Shown one piece after another: positions 1 through 8,571 of a DNA stretch of 64,000 nucleotides; within the stretch, counting starts at the first letter, position 1; each line of letters starts with the position of its first letter. The position numbers were made by a program, and so were the translations under genes. The DNA lies in the NCBI RefSeq assembly GCF_016743775.1, contig NZ_JAEQMY010000001.1, positions 186,001-250,000 of the forward strand, in the 5' to 3' direction. This DNA is from Microvirga aerilata. Its GTDB lineage: Bacteria > Pseudomonadota > Alphaproteobacteria > Rhizobiales > Beijerinckiaceae. The notes under the pieces are model-generated. The model was not told the origin of the DNA and searched no databases. It saw only the letters and a program-made list of their open reading frames with translations.

Positions 1-1
1 T

Positions 2-526
2 GGAGCGGATCGCTCCCAGGTGGCGCACCAGGTCAGGGCTGAGGCGGCAGCCCGGTTCGAAACGGGTGAGACTGTCGAGCTGCAGCTCGATTGGGCCAAG
101 CGCTTCAAGCGCATGCGCGTCCACACAGCCCTTCATCTTCTAAGCGTCGTCCTGCCCTACCCCGTCACGGGCGGTGCTATCGGCGACGGCGACGGGCGGC
201 TCGACTTCGACATTCCGGATGCGGGTCTCGACAAGGCGGAAATAACGGAAAAACTGAATGCCCTCATCGGACGCGACGCGCCGGTGACTGAACGCTGGAT
301 CACGGACGAGGAGCTCGACGCCAATCCCGGTCTCGTGAAGACCATGTCGGTGAAGCCTCCCCGCGGATCCGGTCGTGTTCGCTTGGTCGAGATCGAGGGA
401 ATCGACCTGCAGCCCTGCGGCGGCACCCATGTGCGCCGCACAGGCGAGATCGGCACGGTCGTGGTCACCGACATCGAGAAGAAGGGTAAACAGAACCGGC
501 GTGTCCGCATGTCGCTCGCGGACTAA
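2..526 (+). CDS. alaX: Alanyl-tRNA editing protein AlaX (5' end outside window)
   Basis: Free-standing homologue of the editing domain of alanyl-tRNA synthetase. The family hydrolyses mischarged Ser- or Gly-tRNA(Ala) in the cytoplasm. Both zinc-binding motifs are visible. Counting from the GTG at position 20, HTALH gives His35 and His39, and CGGTH gives Cys133 and His137. The frame stays open to the left edge, and family members are usually longer (over 200 residues), so the gene probably begins before the window and the GTG at 20 is internal. It lies 30 bases upstream of the sulfurtransferase gene on the same strand, so the two may be cotranscribed. Identity is secure; the true start cannot be seen. 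Confidence 0.9.
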   Translation, partial: GADRSQVAHQVRAEAAARFETGETVELQLDWAKRFKRMRVHTALHLLSVVLPYPVTGGAIGDGDGRLDFDIPDAGLDKAEITEKLNALIGRDAPVTERWITDEELDANPGLVKTMSVKPPRGSGRVRLVEIEGIDLQPCGGTHVRRTGEIGTVVVTDIEKKGKQNRRVRMSLAD

Positions 527-556
527 GCTGAATTAGCGCCTCATCAGGAGATTACG

Positions 557-1411
557 ATGTCTCAGCCTTTCGTTTCGACCGCTTGGCTGCAGGAGAGACT
601 GAACGATCCGAATCTCGTGGTCGTGGACGGCTCATGGTATCTGCCAACCCAGAACCGCGATCCCCAAGCCGAGTATCTTACCGGACACATCCCCGGCGCC
701 GTGCGGTTCGACATCGATACGGTCAAGGATGTGTCGTCCTCCCTGCCTCACATGCTTCCCTCGTCGGAAGAGTTCGCGAAGGCTGCGGGAGCAATGGGGA
801 TCAGCGAAGATATGACCATCGTGGTCTATGACGGTGCCGGGCTCTTTTCGGCGCCACGCGTCCGCTGGACCTTTCAGGTGTTCGGCGCGCGCAACGTGTC
901 ACTGCTGGAGGGTGGCTTTCCGGCCTGGAAGGCGGAAGGAAGACCGGTCGAGACGGGCCCTGAGAAGCCGCGCGCTCCTCGAACCTTCAACCCTACCTTC
1001 AATCCATCCGTCGTGGCGGATGCCTCAGCCGTCCAGGAGGCGCTGCGGTCGGGGGCGGCGCAGGTGGTCGACGCGCGGCCTGCCGAGCGTTTCAGGGGTG
1101 AGGCGCCCGAACCCCGTCCGGGTCTGCGGGCAGGCCACATCCCGGGAAGCCTCAACCTCCCCTTCGGCCAGATTGTCGAGAACGGGCGCCTGAAGGACAA
1201 GGCAGGAATCGAGCAGGCCCTCGCCGCTTCGGGCATCGACCCCAGCCGACCGATGATCACCAGTTGCGGGTCGGGCGTATCGGCCGCGATTCTTGGCCTC
1301 GCCCTTGAGACCGTGGGTCATCCGATCAAGGCAATATACGACGGATCCTGGGCTGAATGGGGTGCGCAGGACGATCTGCCCATCGAGACGGGACCTGCGA
1401 AGAAATCTTGA
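557..1411 (+). CDS. sseA: 3-mercaptopyruvate sulfurtransferase
   Basis: Two tandem rhodanese domains in 284 residues, the usual size for the family. The N-terminal domain (about 5-130) is the inactive one. The C-terminal domain (about 155-275) carries the active-site loop CGSGVSA with the catalytic Cys at residue 237. That loop type (CG-S/T-G-V) separates mercaptopyruvate sulfurtransferases from thiosulfate rhodaneses. The enzyme moves sulfur from 3-mercaptopyruvate to thiol acceptors or cyanide in the cytoplasm. The ATG at 557 follows CAGGAG with good spacing. A strong bidirectional terminator lies just downstream. A role in cysteine breakdown or sulfide production is inferred from the family. 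Confidence 0.93.
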   Translation: MSQPFVSTAWLQERLNDPNLVVVDGSWYLPTQNRDPQAEYLTGHIPGAVRFDIDTVKDVSSSLPHMLPSSEEFAKAAGAMGISEDMTIVVYDGAGLFSAPRVRWTFQVFGARNVSLLEGGFPAWKAEGRPVETGPEKPRAPRTFNPTFNPSVVADASAVQEALRSGAAQVVDARPAERFRGEAPEPRPGLRAGHIPGSLNLPFGQIVENGRLKDKAGIEQALAASGIDPSRPMITSCGSGVSAAILGLALETVGHPIKAIYDGSWAEWGAQDDLPIETGPAKKS

Positions 1412-1441
1412 GCCGTCACACCCAGGAATAGCCGGAAACGA

Positions 1442-1471
1442 AAAAGGCCCCGAACTTTGTCGGGGCCTTTT
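1442..1471. terminator. Bidirectional intrinsic terminator between sseA and aapP
   Basis: A perfect 12-base inverted repeat (AAAAGGCCCCGA and its complement) flanks a 6-base loop. The A-run on one side and T-run on the other let it end transcription from both strands. It sits between the convergent genes sseA and aapP. Confidence 0.85.
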
Positions 1472-1489
1472 GCATAGGGTGGGGCTCGA

Positions 1490-2278
<789 letters not shown>

Positions 2279-2284
2279 GGATGT

Positions 2285-3604
2285 TTACCGATTCTGACCT
2301 GACGCAAGGCGCCGCTCGACCCCAAGAGAGTAGCGCGACATGCCGAAGCAAAACACGAAATAAAAGAGAGCTGCGAAGGCATAGCCTGTGATGCCAATCG
2401 TCGGCGCTGCCCAGTTAGGGTCGATGCGCGAGGCTTCGATTGTTTTCACAAGATCGAAAATGCCGACGATCGCTACAAGCGACGTATCCTTGAAAAGCCC
2501 GATGAAGGTGTTCACGATGCCTGGAATGACGATCCTCAGAGCCTGGGGCAGGACAATGAGGGTCATCATTTGCGGATAGTTCAGGCCTAGGGACATCGCG
2601 CCTTCATACTGGCCCTTCGGCATGGCCTGGAGGCCACCACGCACCACCTCGGCCATGTAGGCAGAGGCGAAGAGCGCTGTGCCGATGAGAGGCCGCAGCA
2701 GGCGGTCCACCGTCATGTCTCCCGGGAGGAAGAGCGGCAGCATAGTGTTGGCCATGATCAGCACCGTGATCAGCGGCACGCCGCGGACAAACTCGATGAA
2801 GATCACGGAGGCCATGCGCACGATGGGAAGCTTCGAGCGCCGCCCGAGAGCCAGTACGATTCCGAAAGGAAGCGAAACCACGATGCCCACCGTCGCCACC
2901 AGCAGGGTGACGAGAATGCCGCCCCACAAGGATGTGGGCACATGCGTCAGCCCGAAGTCGAAATCGACCACAGCCAGGGTCAGGCCGACGAAGGCAACGA
3001 TGCCGCCGCCGAGGATCAGCGCCGGACGGAGTGCGGTTTTCAGCACCGCCGCCACGAAGGCGAACAGAGCCATGACCAGGGAGCCGAAGATTGCGAAGCC
3101 GAGCCAAAAGCGGGCGCTGAAACTCTCGTTCCCTCCCGTCAGAAGAACATAGGAGAAGACTGGGAACAGCCAGAAGAAATAGACCGCGCCCAGATCCCGG
3201 CGCGGCGCTCTGAGCCACAGGAGCCATACGACCCCGATGCCGAGCAGAATGAAGAAGATGTTCACCCGCCAGCGCTCGGAGATCGTGTAGGAGCCGTAGA
3301 TGAAATAGTTGATCTTGTCCCAGATGAAGGCCCAGCAGGCGCCGCTCTCGCTGCCGCCCGTGTCGGCGCGGCAGGCAGCGCGGTCGGTGCCGGTCCAGAC
3401 CGCATCAATGACGAGGAACCTCAGGAGCGGCGGAACGCTGACATAGAGCAGATAGAGAACGACGAGCGTCAGCAGCGTATTGAAGGGTCCGGAAAAGAGG
3501 TTCTCCCGGATCCAGGCGATCGGACCGCGAGCCAGGTTGGGCGGGGGCAGCGCCTCCACCTGCTTGGCGCGGACGAAATGGGGCATGTCGACGGCGGTGC
3601 TCAT
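2285..3604 (-). CDS. aapM: General L-amino acid ABC transporter permease AapM
   Basis: Inner-membrane permease of the Aap importer, 439 residues. The N-terminal half holds several hydrophobic segments and an insertion typical of AapM. The C-terminal half is the conserved binding-protein-dependent permease domain, with an EAA-type loop around GTALFASAYMAEVVRGGLQ that contacts the ATPase. A GGAG ribosome-binding site precedes the ATG. It lies 8 bases downstream of aapQ and 6 upstream of aapP, so it is clearly in the operon. AapM would pair with AapQ to form the channel. Confidence 0.92.
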   Translation of the reverse strand: MSTAVDMPHFVRAKQVEALPPPNLARGPIAWIRENLFSGPFNTLLTLVVLYLLYVSVPPLLRFLVIDAVWTGTDRAACRADTGGSESGACWAFIWDKINYFIYGSYTISERWRVNIFFILLGIGVVWLLWLRAPRRDLGAVYFFWLFPVFSYVLLTGGNESFSARFWLGFAIFGSLVMALFAFVAAVLKTALRPALILGGGIVAFVGLTLAVVDFDFGLTHVPTSLWGGILVTLLVATVGIVVSLPFGIVLALGRRSKLPIVRMASVIFIEFVRGVPLITVLIMANTMLPLFLPGDMTVDRLLRPLIGTALFASAYMAEVVRGGLQAMPKGQYEGAMSLGLNYPQMMTLIVLPQALRIVIPGIVNTFIGLFKDTSLVAIVGIFDLVKTIEASRIDPNWAAPTIGITGYAFAALFYFVFCFGMSRYSLGVERRLASGQNR

Positions 3605-3612
3605 GGAATCTC

Positions 3613-4824
3613 CTACCGTTCGACGATCGCCACGCGGCGATTGTAGATGTTCATGATGAACGACGTGATGAGGCTGATCGTCAGATAAACGCCCATGGTG
3701 ATGACGACGACTTCGATGGCCTGGCCGGTCTGGTTCAGAACCGTGCCCATGAACACCTGCACGAGATCGGGGTAGCCGATGGCCACCGCCAGGGAGGAGT
3801 TTTTGGTCAGGTTCAGGTATTGGCTCGTCAGCGGCGGAACGATGACGCGCATGGCCTGGGGGATCACCACGAGACGCAGGGTCTGGCCCGGCTTGAGGCC
3901 GAGGGAGCCCGCAGCCTCCGTCTGGCCTTTCGACACGGCCAAAATACCGGCACGGACCACCTCGGCGATGAAGGCGGCCGTATAGGTGACGAGTCCCAGA
4001 AGGAGCGCCACGAATTCCGGCAGGATCTGCATGCCGCCCGTGAGATTGAAGGTGCCCTTGCGCGGCAGCTCGAAGCTGATTGGGTTGACGCCTGCCAGGG
4101 CAAGAACGACCCAGGTGAGGAGCGGCAGGCCAAGGACGAGCCCCAGGGTCACCTTACCGACGGGATATTGCCGGCCGGTCTGCTCCTGCTGCTGCTTGGC
4201 CCAGCGGCGGTAGAGGAACGTGCCGACCAGTCCGATCAAGAGCGCGGCGACGAGGATCCACATGTTGGACGCGTAGATGGGGCGAGCCATGAAGAGCCCG
4301 CGGGCATTCAGGTAGAACCCGGCGCCCATCTCAAGGGAATTGCGGGGCTGCGGCAGGGATCCCAGAACGGCGATGTACCAGAACAGCAGCTGCACCAGCA
4401 GCGGAATGTTGCGCAGGACCTCGACGTAGACCATGGCAACCTTGGCGACCACCCAGTTCTTGGACAGTCGCGCGATGCCGATGACAAAGCCCAGGATGGT
4501 CGTGAAGAAGATGCCGATCGCGGAAACGATCAGCGTGTTCAGAAGGCCCACGATGAAGGCGTCGCCATAGGTCGAACCGGCCGCGCTGAACGGTATCAGG
4601 GCCTGGCTGACGTCGAAACCGGCGGTATTGTTGAGAAAGCCGAAACCGGAGGCGATCTTTGCGCGCTGCAGGTTCTCGATGGCGTTCGTTGCAGCCACAT
4701 AGAAAAGGAAGATGACCGCTGCAACGAGAACGACCTGATAGAAAACTCCACGAACCTTCGGATCGTACAAAAACGATTTCTTGGGGGGCGATGTCTGACT
4801 GACAACGGTCTGCACTGAGTTCAT
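3613..4824 (-). CDS. aapQ: General L-amino acid ABC transporter permease AapQ
   Basis: Second inner-membrane permease of the Aap importer, 403 residues. It has a hydrophobic segment near residues 28-48 and a HisM/GlnP-type permease domain in the C-terminal half, including the EAA loop near YTAAFIAEVVRAGIL. Its length and its extra central region between membrane spans match AapQ rather than the shorter HisQ/HisM proteins. It is separated from the upstream aapJ by about 127 bases that contain a strong stem-loop. This should make the binding protein more abundant than the membrane parts. Confidence 0.92.
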   Translation of the reverse strand: MNSVQTVVSQTSPPKKSFLYDPKVRGVFYQVVLVAAVIFLFYVAATNAIENLQRAKIASGFGFLNNTAGFDVSQALIPFSAAGSTYGDAFIVGLLNTLIVSAIGIFFTTILGFVIGIARLSKNWVVAKVAMVYVEVLRNIPLLVQLLFWYIAVLGSLPQPRNSLEMGAGFYLNARGLFMARPIYASNMWILVAALLIGLVGTFLYRRWAKQQQEQTGRQYPVGKVTLGLVLGLPLLTWVVLALAGVNPISFELPRKGTFNLTGGMQILPEFVALLLGLVTYTAAFIAEVVRAGILAVSKGQTEAAGSLGLKPGQTLRLVVIPQAMRVIVPPLTSQYLNLTKNSSLAVAIGYPDLVQVFMGTVLNQTGQAIEVVVITMGVYLTISLITSFIMNIYNRRVAIVER

Positions 4825-4913
4825 CCTCTGACGGCTGACTTTTACCGGGCCGTCCTCCCGTGTTCATGGCCGTATGGGGCTTACATGAACCGGCGGCATT
4901 CTTGTTCTTGAAA

Positions 4914-4936
4914 GGCGCCCGGAAGATCCGGGCGCC
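4914..4936 (-). terminator. Intra-operon stem-loop between aapJ and aapQ
   Basis: A perfect 10-base inverted repeat (GGCGCCCGGA, loop of 3) lies just after the aapJ stop codon in the direction of transcription, with only short T-rich stretches beyond it. It is likely a partial terminator or a structure that protects the 3' end of the aapJ message. Confidence 0.65.
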
Positions 4937-4951
4937 TCTTTGTCGATCTGC

Positions 4952-5971
4952 TTAGCGGACCGGGATGCCGTACTGGAGGCCGCCCTTCGTCCAAAGCGCG
5001 TTCTGGCCGCGCTTGATCTTCAGGCGCGAGCCTTCGCCGACGTTCTTCTCGAAGGACTCGCCGTAGTTGCCCACGTGCTTGATGACCCGGACAGCCCAGT
5101 CGTTGGTCAGGCCGACGGCCTCGCCGAACTTGCCCTCGGTGCCGAGCAGACGCTTGATCTCCGGGTTCTCGGAGGTCTTCATCTGGTCGACATTGGCCTT
5201 CGTGACGCCAAGCTCCTCAGCGTTCAGCATGGCGTTATGGGTCCAGCGGACGATATCGCCCCACTGGTTGTCGCCGTGGCGGACTGCCGGGCCAAGGGGC
5301 TCCTTGGAGATGATCTCCGGCAGAACGATATGATCGTCCGGAGCCGAGGCGCGCAGGCGCTCGGCGTAGAGGCCCGAGGCGTCCGTCGTGAAGGCGTCGC
5401 AGCGGCCGGCATCGTAAGCCTTGAACGTCTCGTCCGAGGTCGCGAAGGCCACCACTTCATACTTCATGTTGTTGGCACGGAAGTAGTCGGCGAGGTTCAG
5501 CTCGGTCGTCGTGCCCTGCTGGGTGCAGATCGAGGCGCCGTTCAGCTCCTTGGCGGAGGCAACGCCGAGCTTCTTGCGGACCATGAAGCCCTGGCCGTCG
5601 AAGTAGTTGATGGCCGGGAAGTCGAGACCGAGTTGCGTATCGCGCGACATGGTCTTGGTCGAGTTGCGGGACAGGACATCCACCTCGCCCGACTGGAGAG
5701 CCGTGAAGCGGTCCTTGGCGGCGAGCGGGATGAAGCGCACCTTGGTCGGGTCGTCGAAGATGGCGGCTGCGATGGCGCGGCACAGATCGACGTCGAGGCC
5801 GGTCCAGTTGCCCTGAGCGTCCGGCTGGCCGAAGCCGGCGAGACCCGTGTTCGAGCCGCAGGTGAGGAAGCCCTTCTGCTTGACGCTGTTGAGCGTCGCC
5901 TGGGCCGAGGCGGCCGTTGCGAAGAGGCTGGCCGTCAGACCGAAGGCAATCGTTACGAGAGCCTTTTTCAT
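4952..5971 (-). CDS. aapJ: Amino acid ABC transporter periplasmic binding protein AapJ
   Basis: Periplasmic solute-binding protein of the Aap importer, 339 residues from the ATG at 5971, which follows a GGGAG ribosome-binding site. The frame is open further upstream, but the classical signal peptide (MKKALVTIAFG... ending in ASAQ) begins here. The mature part shows the family 3 binding-protein fold, including the CGSNTGLAGF and GLDVDLCRAIA stretches. It is the first gene of aapJQMP. The roughly 228-base gap to the divergent metC should hold promoters for both. Confidence 0.93.
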   Translation of the reverse strand: MKKALVTIAFGLTASLFATAASAQATLNSVKQKGFLTCGSNTGLAGFGQPDAQGNWTGLDVDLCRAIAAAIFDDPTKVRFIPLAAKDRFTALQSGEVDVLSRNSTKTMSRDTQLGLDFPAINYFDGQGFMVRKKLGVASAKELNGASICTQQGTTTELNLADYFRANNMKYEVVAFATSDETFKAYDAGRCDAFTTDASGLYAERLRASAPDDHIVLPEIISKEPLGPAVRHGDNQWGDIVRWTHNAMLNAEELGVTKANVDQMKTSENPEIKRLLGTEGKFGEAVGLTNDWAVRVIKHVGNYGESFEKNVGEGSRLKIKRGQNALWTKGGLQYGIPVR

Positions 5972-6199
5972 GCTGGTTGTTCTCCCAATAGTTCTACTTG
6001 GCCCGGCAGATTTTGATATCATCCCCCAACCGAGCCTGATTAGACCGTTCCGCGCCGCCTCGGTCGAGACGGCATCGGGATCCATCACATTCTATGATTG
6101 ATCACTGGTCAAGTCTTGATGGAAGGCAATTCGTGCCTGACTTGACGTCAAAGGCTGCCCGGTTTCAGATCGCAGCCCCCGCAGCAAGCCCTTGAAGCG

Positions 6200-7396
6200 A
6201 TGTCAAAACTCCCCCCAAAACCAACAGATGTCTCAGAACGCACCCGCCTCGTTCATGCCGGACGGGAGCCATTCGAGCAGCACGGATTCGTGAATACGCC
6301 GATCTATCGCGGCTCCACCGTCCTGTATCCTACCACCGATGACCTGCTGCACAGGCGTGGGCGGTATTCCTATGGAACCAAAGGGACTCCCACCACGAAT
6401 TCCCTTGAAATCGCCTGGACCGAACTGGCCGGCGCGGCCGGGACCGTTCTTGCCCCATCTGGGCTGGCAGCGGTCACGGTTGCGCTCATGTCCTGCCTGA
6501 AGGCCGGCGACCACCTTCTGGTCACGGATTCGGTCTACCTTCCCACACGGCATTTCTGTAACGGCGTCCTCAAGAAATTTGGTGTGGAAACAACCTATTA
6601 CGACCCGAAGATAGGCCCCGGAATCGAAGCCCTTATGCGCCCGAACACTGCGGCGGTCTTCACGGAAGCGCCGGGCTCCCAGTCGTTCGAGATGCAGGAT
6701 ATCCCCGCCATTGCCGAGGTGGCGCACCGGCATGGGGCCGTGGTTCTCATGGACAACACCTGGGCGACCCCCCTGCTCTTCCCGCCCCATGAGCGCGGCG
6801 TGGACATCGCCATCGAAGCCGGCACCAAATATCTCAGCGGCGGGTCGGACCTGCTCCTCGGCATGGTCTCGGCGAACGAGCGCTGCTTCAAGGCGCTACG
6901 GGATGCATACGATTCCTTCGCCATGTGCCCGGGTCCGGAGGATGTGTTCCTGGGCTTGAGGGGCCTGCGCACCATGGCCCTCCGCCTGCGGGAGCATGAA
7001 AAGCAGGCGCTCGACATGGCCCAATGGCTCGCCGGACGCCTAGAGGTGGCGGAGGTCCTGCACCCTGCCTTGGAGTCCTATCCCGGCCACGAGATCTGGA
7101 AGCGTGACTTCAAGGGCTCGTCCGGCCTGTTCTCGATCATCCTGAAGCCCTGCTCCGACGAGGCCTTGGCCGCCATGCTCGATGGACTGGCACTCTTTGG
7201 CATGGGCTATTCCTGGGGCGGATTCGAAAGCCTTGTCATCCCCTTCGACTGCGCAACCTACCGGACGGCAACCCGGTGGGAGCCCGGCGGTCATGCCCTG
7301 CGGTTCCATATCGGATTGGAAGACCTGGATGACCTGAAGCGAGACCTCGATGCCGGATTCGCGCGGCTCAAGGCGACGGATGCCAGGGCAGCCTGA
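6200..7396 (+). CDS. metC: Cystathionine beta-lyase (PLP-dependent, Cys/Met metabolism)
   Basis: Cytoplasmic PLP enzyme of the Cys/Met metabolism family, 398 residues. The cofactor lysine is Lys210 in the AGTKYLSGG motif. The upstream DNTWATP motif (185-191) supplies the residue that contacts the pyridine nitrogen. Overall sequence, including YSYGTKGTPTT near 57-66, fits alphaproteobacterial MetC, which splits cystathionine to homocysteine, pyruvate and ammonia. It stands alone, divergent from the aap operon. Related lyases acting on other thioether substrates cannot be excluded. Confidence 0.87.
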   Translation: MSKLPPKPTDVSERTRLVHAGREPFEQHGFVNTPIYRGSTVLYPTTDDLLHRRGRYSYGTKGTPTTNSLEIAWTELAGAAGTVLAPSGLAAVTVALMSCLKAGDHLLVTDSVYLPTRHFCNGVLKKFGVETTYYDPKIGPGIEALMRPNTAAVFTEAPGSQSFEMQDIPAIAEVAHRHGAVVLMDNTWATPLLFPPHERGVDIAIEAGTKYLSGGSDLLLGMVSANERCFKALRDAYDSFAMCPGPEDVFLGLRGLRTMALRLREHEKQALDMAQWLAGRLEVAEVLHPALESYPGHEIWKRDFKGSSGLFSIILKPCSDEALAAMLDGLALFGMGYSWGGFESLVIPFDCATYRTATRWEPGGHALRFHIGLEDLDDLKRDLDAGFARLKATDARAA

Positions 7397-7406
7397 GGGC
7401 TCCACG

Positions 7407-7437
7407 GGCTTCGGCAGTGCCTTACCCTGCCGAAGCC
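7407..7437. terminator. Stem-loop between convergent metC and LABN-domain gene
   Basis: Perfect 11-base arms (GGCTTCGGCAG and its complement) with a 9-base loop, directly after metC. The structure covers the stop codon of the convergent small membrane gene. There is no clear T-run, so it may act as a bidirectional transcription barrier or an mRNA 3' end stabiliser. Confidence 0.5.
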
Positions 7438-7790
7438 TCGACCTCGGTTCCGGACATGACGTCGACCCCGGCTTTCTTCTTCGATTCTTTTGCGATCAGC
7501 ATCAGGTTGCGAACATAGATGAAGATCGAGAAGGCCTGGCCCACGATAATGACGATATCGCTGCGGGCGAAGCCATAGACCAGCGTCATCAGCCCGCCGG
7601 AGATCGACAGCAGCCAGAAGCCCACGGGAATGACGCTCTTTTCCGCCTTCTCGCTGGCAATCCACTGCACGATGAAGCGGGCGCCGAAGACAAGCTGGGC
7701 CAGAACGCCGAAAGCGGCCCACAGATCGAATCGGGCCACGACCAGATCGTAGAAATAGAGTCCTAGGTCGTGAGAGAGACGCATCAACAT
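7422..7790 (-). CDS. Small membrane protein with lipid A biosynthesis N-terminal (LABN) domain
   Basis: A 122-residue membrane protein with about three hydrophobic segments. The core AQLVFGARFIVQWIASEK and the segment GFWLLSISGGL are hallmarks of the LABN domain. Its ATG (7790) shares one base with the stop of the upstream glycosyltransferase gene (TGATG), so translation is probably coupled. Family members are found next to GT2 polyprenyl-phosphate glycosyltransferases and may help make or flip the lipid-linked sugar. The arrangement resembles rgtE-rgtF of Rhizobium. The exact molecular role is not known from sequence. Confidence 0.8.
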   Translation of the reverse strand: MLMRLSHDLGLYFYDLVVARFDLWAAFGVLAQLVFGARFIVQWIASEKAEKSVIPVGFWLLSISGGLMTLVYGFARSDIVIIVGQAFSIFIYVRNLMLIAKESKKKAGVDVMSGTEVEASAG

Positions 7791-8524
7791 CAGACGATTT
7801 CCTGAGCAGTGGGCACGCGACGGCGGCGCCGGATCAACCACCAGACTCCGGCTAAATCAAGGATGCCGACCCAAAGCCGGTCGAACATACCATAATTGGA
7901 CCGTCCCGCATGGCGAGGCCGGTCGACCACGTCCACATGGGCGATCCTGTAGCCCTCACGCTTGACCAGGGCCGGCATGAAGCGGTGCAGAGCATCGAAG
8001 TAGGGCAGGCGCAGATAAACCTCCCGGCGGAAGGCCTTCAAGCCGCAGCCCGTGTCCCGCGTTCCGTCGTTCAGGATCCGGCCGCGGACTCCGTTGGCGA
8101 TGCGGGATTGCCACTTCTTATAGGTACCGTCCTTGCGCCCCACCCGCTGGCCGGCAGCAAGAGCCGTCGCCGGATCGTCGAGGGCCGCCACCAGCTGAGG
8201 AATAAAGGCAGGATCGTTCTGCCCATCGCCATCCAGGGTGACGATGAGGGGGGCTTGGGCCGCAAGAACCCCGGTGCGCACGGCAGCGCTCTGGCCACAG
8301 CTCGCCTCATGGCGGACAAGGCGCAGCCACGGCCGGGTCGCGCGGGCGGCCAGAACCTGCTCCACCGTCGCGTCAGTGGAGCCGTCATCCACATAAACCA
8401 CCTCGAAGGGGGACAAGGAGGCGCAGGCCTGCTCAATCTCCTCCACCAGGGGGAGAATGTTGAGCGCCTCGTTCTTGACGGGCACCACGACGCTGATACG
8501 CGGGCCGGTAAAAAGGTCAGTCAT
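7790..8524 (-). CDS. GT2 family glycosyltransferase, polyprenyl-phosphate sugar synthase type
   Basis: A 244-residue GT-A fold transferase. It has the N-terminal SVVVPVKNEA strand, VDDGSTD at 45-51 and the metal/nucleotide site LDGDGQND near 97-104. This is the dolichyl-phosphate mannose synthase/ArnC subgroup, which loads a nucleotide sugar onto undecaprenyl or dodecaprenyl phosphate. Only one hydrophobic segment is seen near the C-terminus, unlike GtrB/ArnC with two. The frame is open upstream, but the ATG at 8524 begins the conserved fold. It lies between the GT39 gene (47-base gap) and the LABN gene (overlap), as a donor-synthesis step for the GT39 enzyme. The sugar is unknown. Confidence 0.85.
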   Translation of the reverse strand: MTDLFTGPRISVVVPVKNEALNILPLVEEIEQACASLSPFEVVYVDDGSTDATVEQVLAARATRPWLRLVRHEASCGQSAAVRTGVLAAQAPLIVTLDGDGQNDPAFIPQLVAALDDPATALAAGQRVGRKDGTYKKWQSRIANGVRGRILNDGTRDTGCGLKAFRREVYLRLPYFDALHRFMPALVKREGYRIAHVDVVDRPRHAGRSNYGMFDRLWVGILDLAGVWWLIRRRRRVPTAQEIV

Positions 8525-8571
8525 CCGTCCAGGGCCATTTCCGGCCACCTCTTGAAAATGCGATCCAAGCT